From assembly GCA_002284615.2 (NCBI GenBank), contig MU069630.1, forward strand, positions 342,476 to 359,152: 16,677 nt of DNA, written 5' to 3'. How positions within the stretch are numbered: position 1 is the stretch's first letter; each line of letters opens with the position of its first letter. This stretch comes from Dunaliella salina (Eukaryota; Chlorophyta; Chlorophyceae; Chlamydomonadales; Dunaliellaceae). The notes below the pieces were generated by a model, which did not search any database, was not told where the DNA came from, and saw only the letters and a list, made by a program, of their open reading frames with translations. This document shows positions 16,642 to 16,677 of the stretch, piece after piece. The translations under genes and the position numbers were made by a program.

Positions 16642-16677
16642 CTGACCGCTGTTTGATCCCGCGACAGTNGCTGCCTC
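16642..16677 (-). CDS. Repeated exon, partial copy cut by window edge
   Basis: Only the last 12 codons (EAA(T)VAGSNSGQ before GTGAGC) are in the window, with an N at 16669. It shows that the array continues to the right. Confidence 0.45.

Larger units (their letters stand above)
15939..16677. repeat. 203-bp tandem array, at least 3.6 copies, runs off the window
   Basis: Units start (CCTGCTGGTTTATTT) at 15939, 16143, 16346 and 16549, giving periods of 204, 203 and 203. Copies are nearly identical, so the array is young or homogenised. The first boundary is sharp: homology stops at 15939. An ambiguous base at 16669 suggests collapsed or mixed copies. On the minus strand each unit contains a GT...AG-bounded exon candidate. 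Confidence 0.97.

Overview
This window reads as nuclear DNA of a eukaryote. A green alga of the Chlamydomonas/Dunaliella kind with moderate GC is my best guess. The reasons are: no long bacterial-style genes; short open frames bounded by GT...AG splice signals (donors such as GTGAGT, GTGAGC, GTGGGT); long sparse noncoding stretches; many (CA/TG)n microsatellites; and a possible TGTAA poly(A) signal of the chlorophyte type. The species is an inference. No tRNA, rRNA or CRISPR array was found.

The left two thirds (about 1-11,000) hold almost nothing I can call a gene. They carry a 92-bp tandem duplication near the left edge, small repeats and hairpins, two GC-richer islands that could be exons (8,037-8,378 and 10,429-10,664, strand undecided), and one recognisable relic at 7,072-7,736 on the minus strand. 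The relic is a frameshifted reading frame with a PD...(D/E)xK-like nuclease pattern of the kind carried by retroelement-derived ORFs.

The right third (about 11,000-16,677) is a gene region read on the minus strand, so its 5' side lies at higher coordinates and runs off the right edge. The clearest piece is the last exon (11,646-11,968), which encodes a C-terminal C3HC4 RING finger, suggesting an E3 ubiquitin ligase. Upstream lie phase-compatible exons at 12,078-12,179 and 12,434-12,630. They share the peptide VLSAAELP and differ there only by synonymous changes, so they look like an exon duplication. Further candidate exons lie at 13,341-13,632, 14,338-14,390 and 14,535-14,929. Several of these sit in local tandem duplications, and two lie a few bases downstream of intronic CA tracts.

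At the right edge is a 203-bp tandem array (15,939 to the end). Read on the minus strand, each unit is a 102-bp phase-0 exon candidate plus a 101-bp intron candidate, which would build a protein from identical 34-residue modules. The left-most copy has one extra base in an A run that creates a stop. Between this array and the exons below it lies a degenerate ~31-bp minisatellite (14,967-15,705) with an inverted segment. Whether the 203-bp array and the RING exon belong to one gene cannot be decided from sequence alone.
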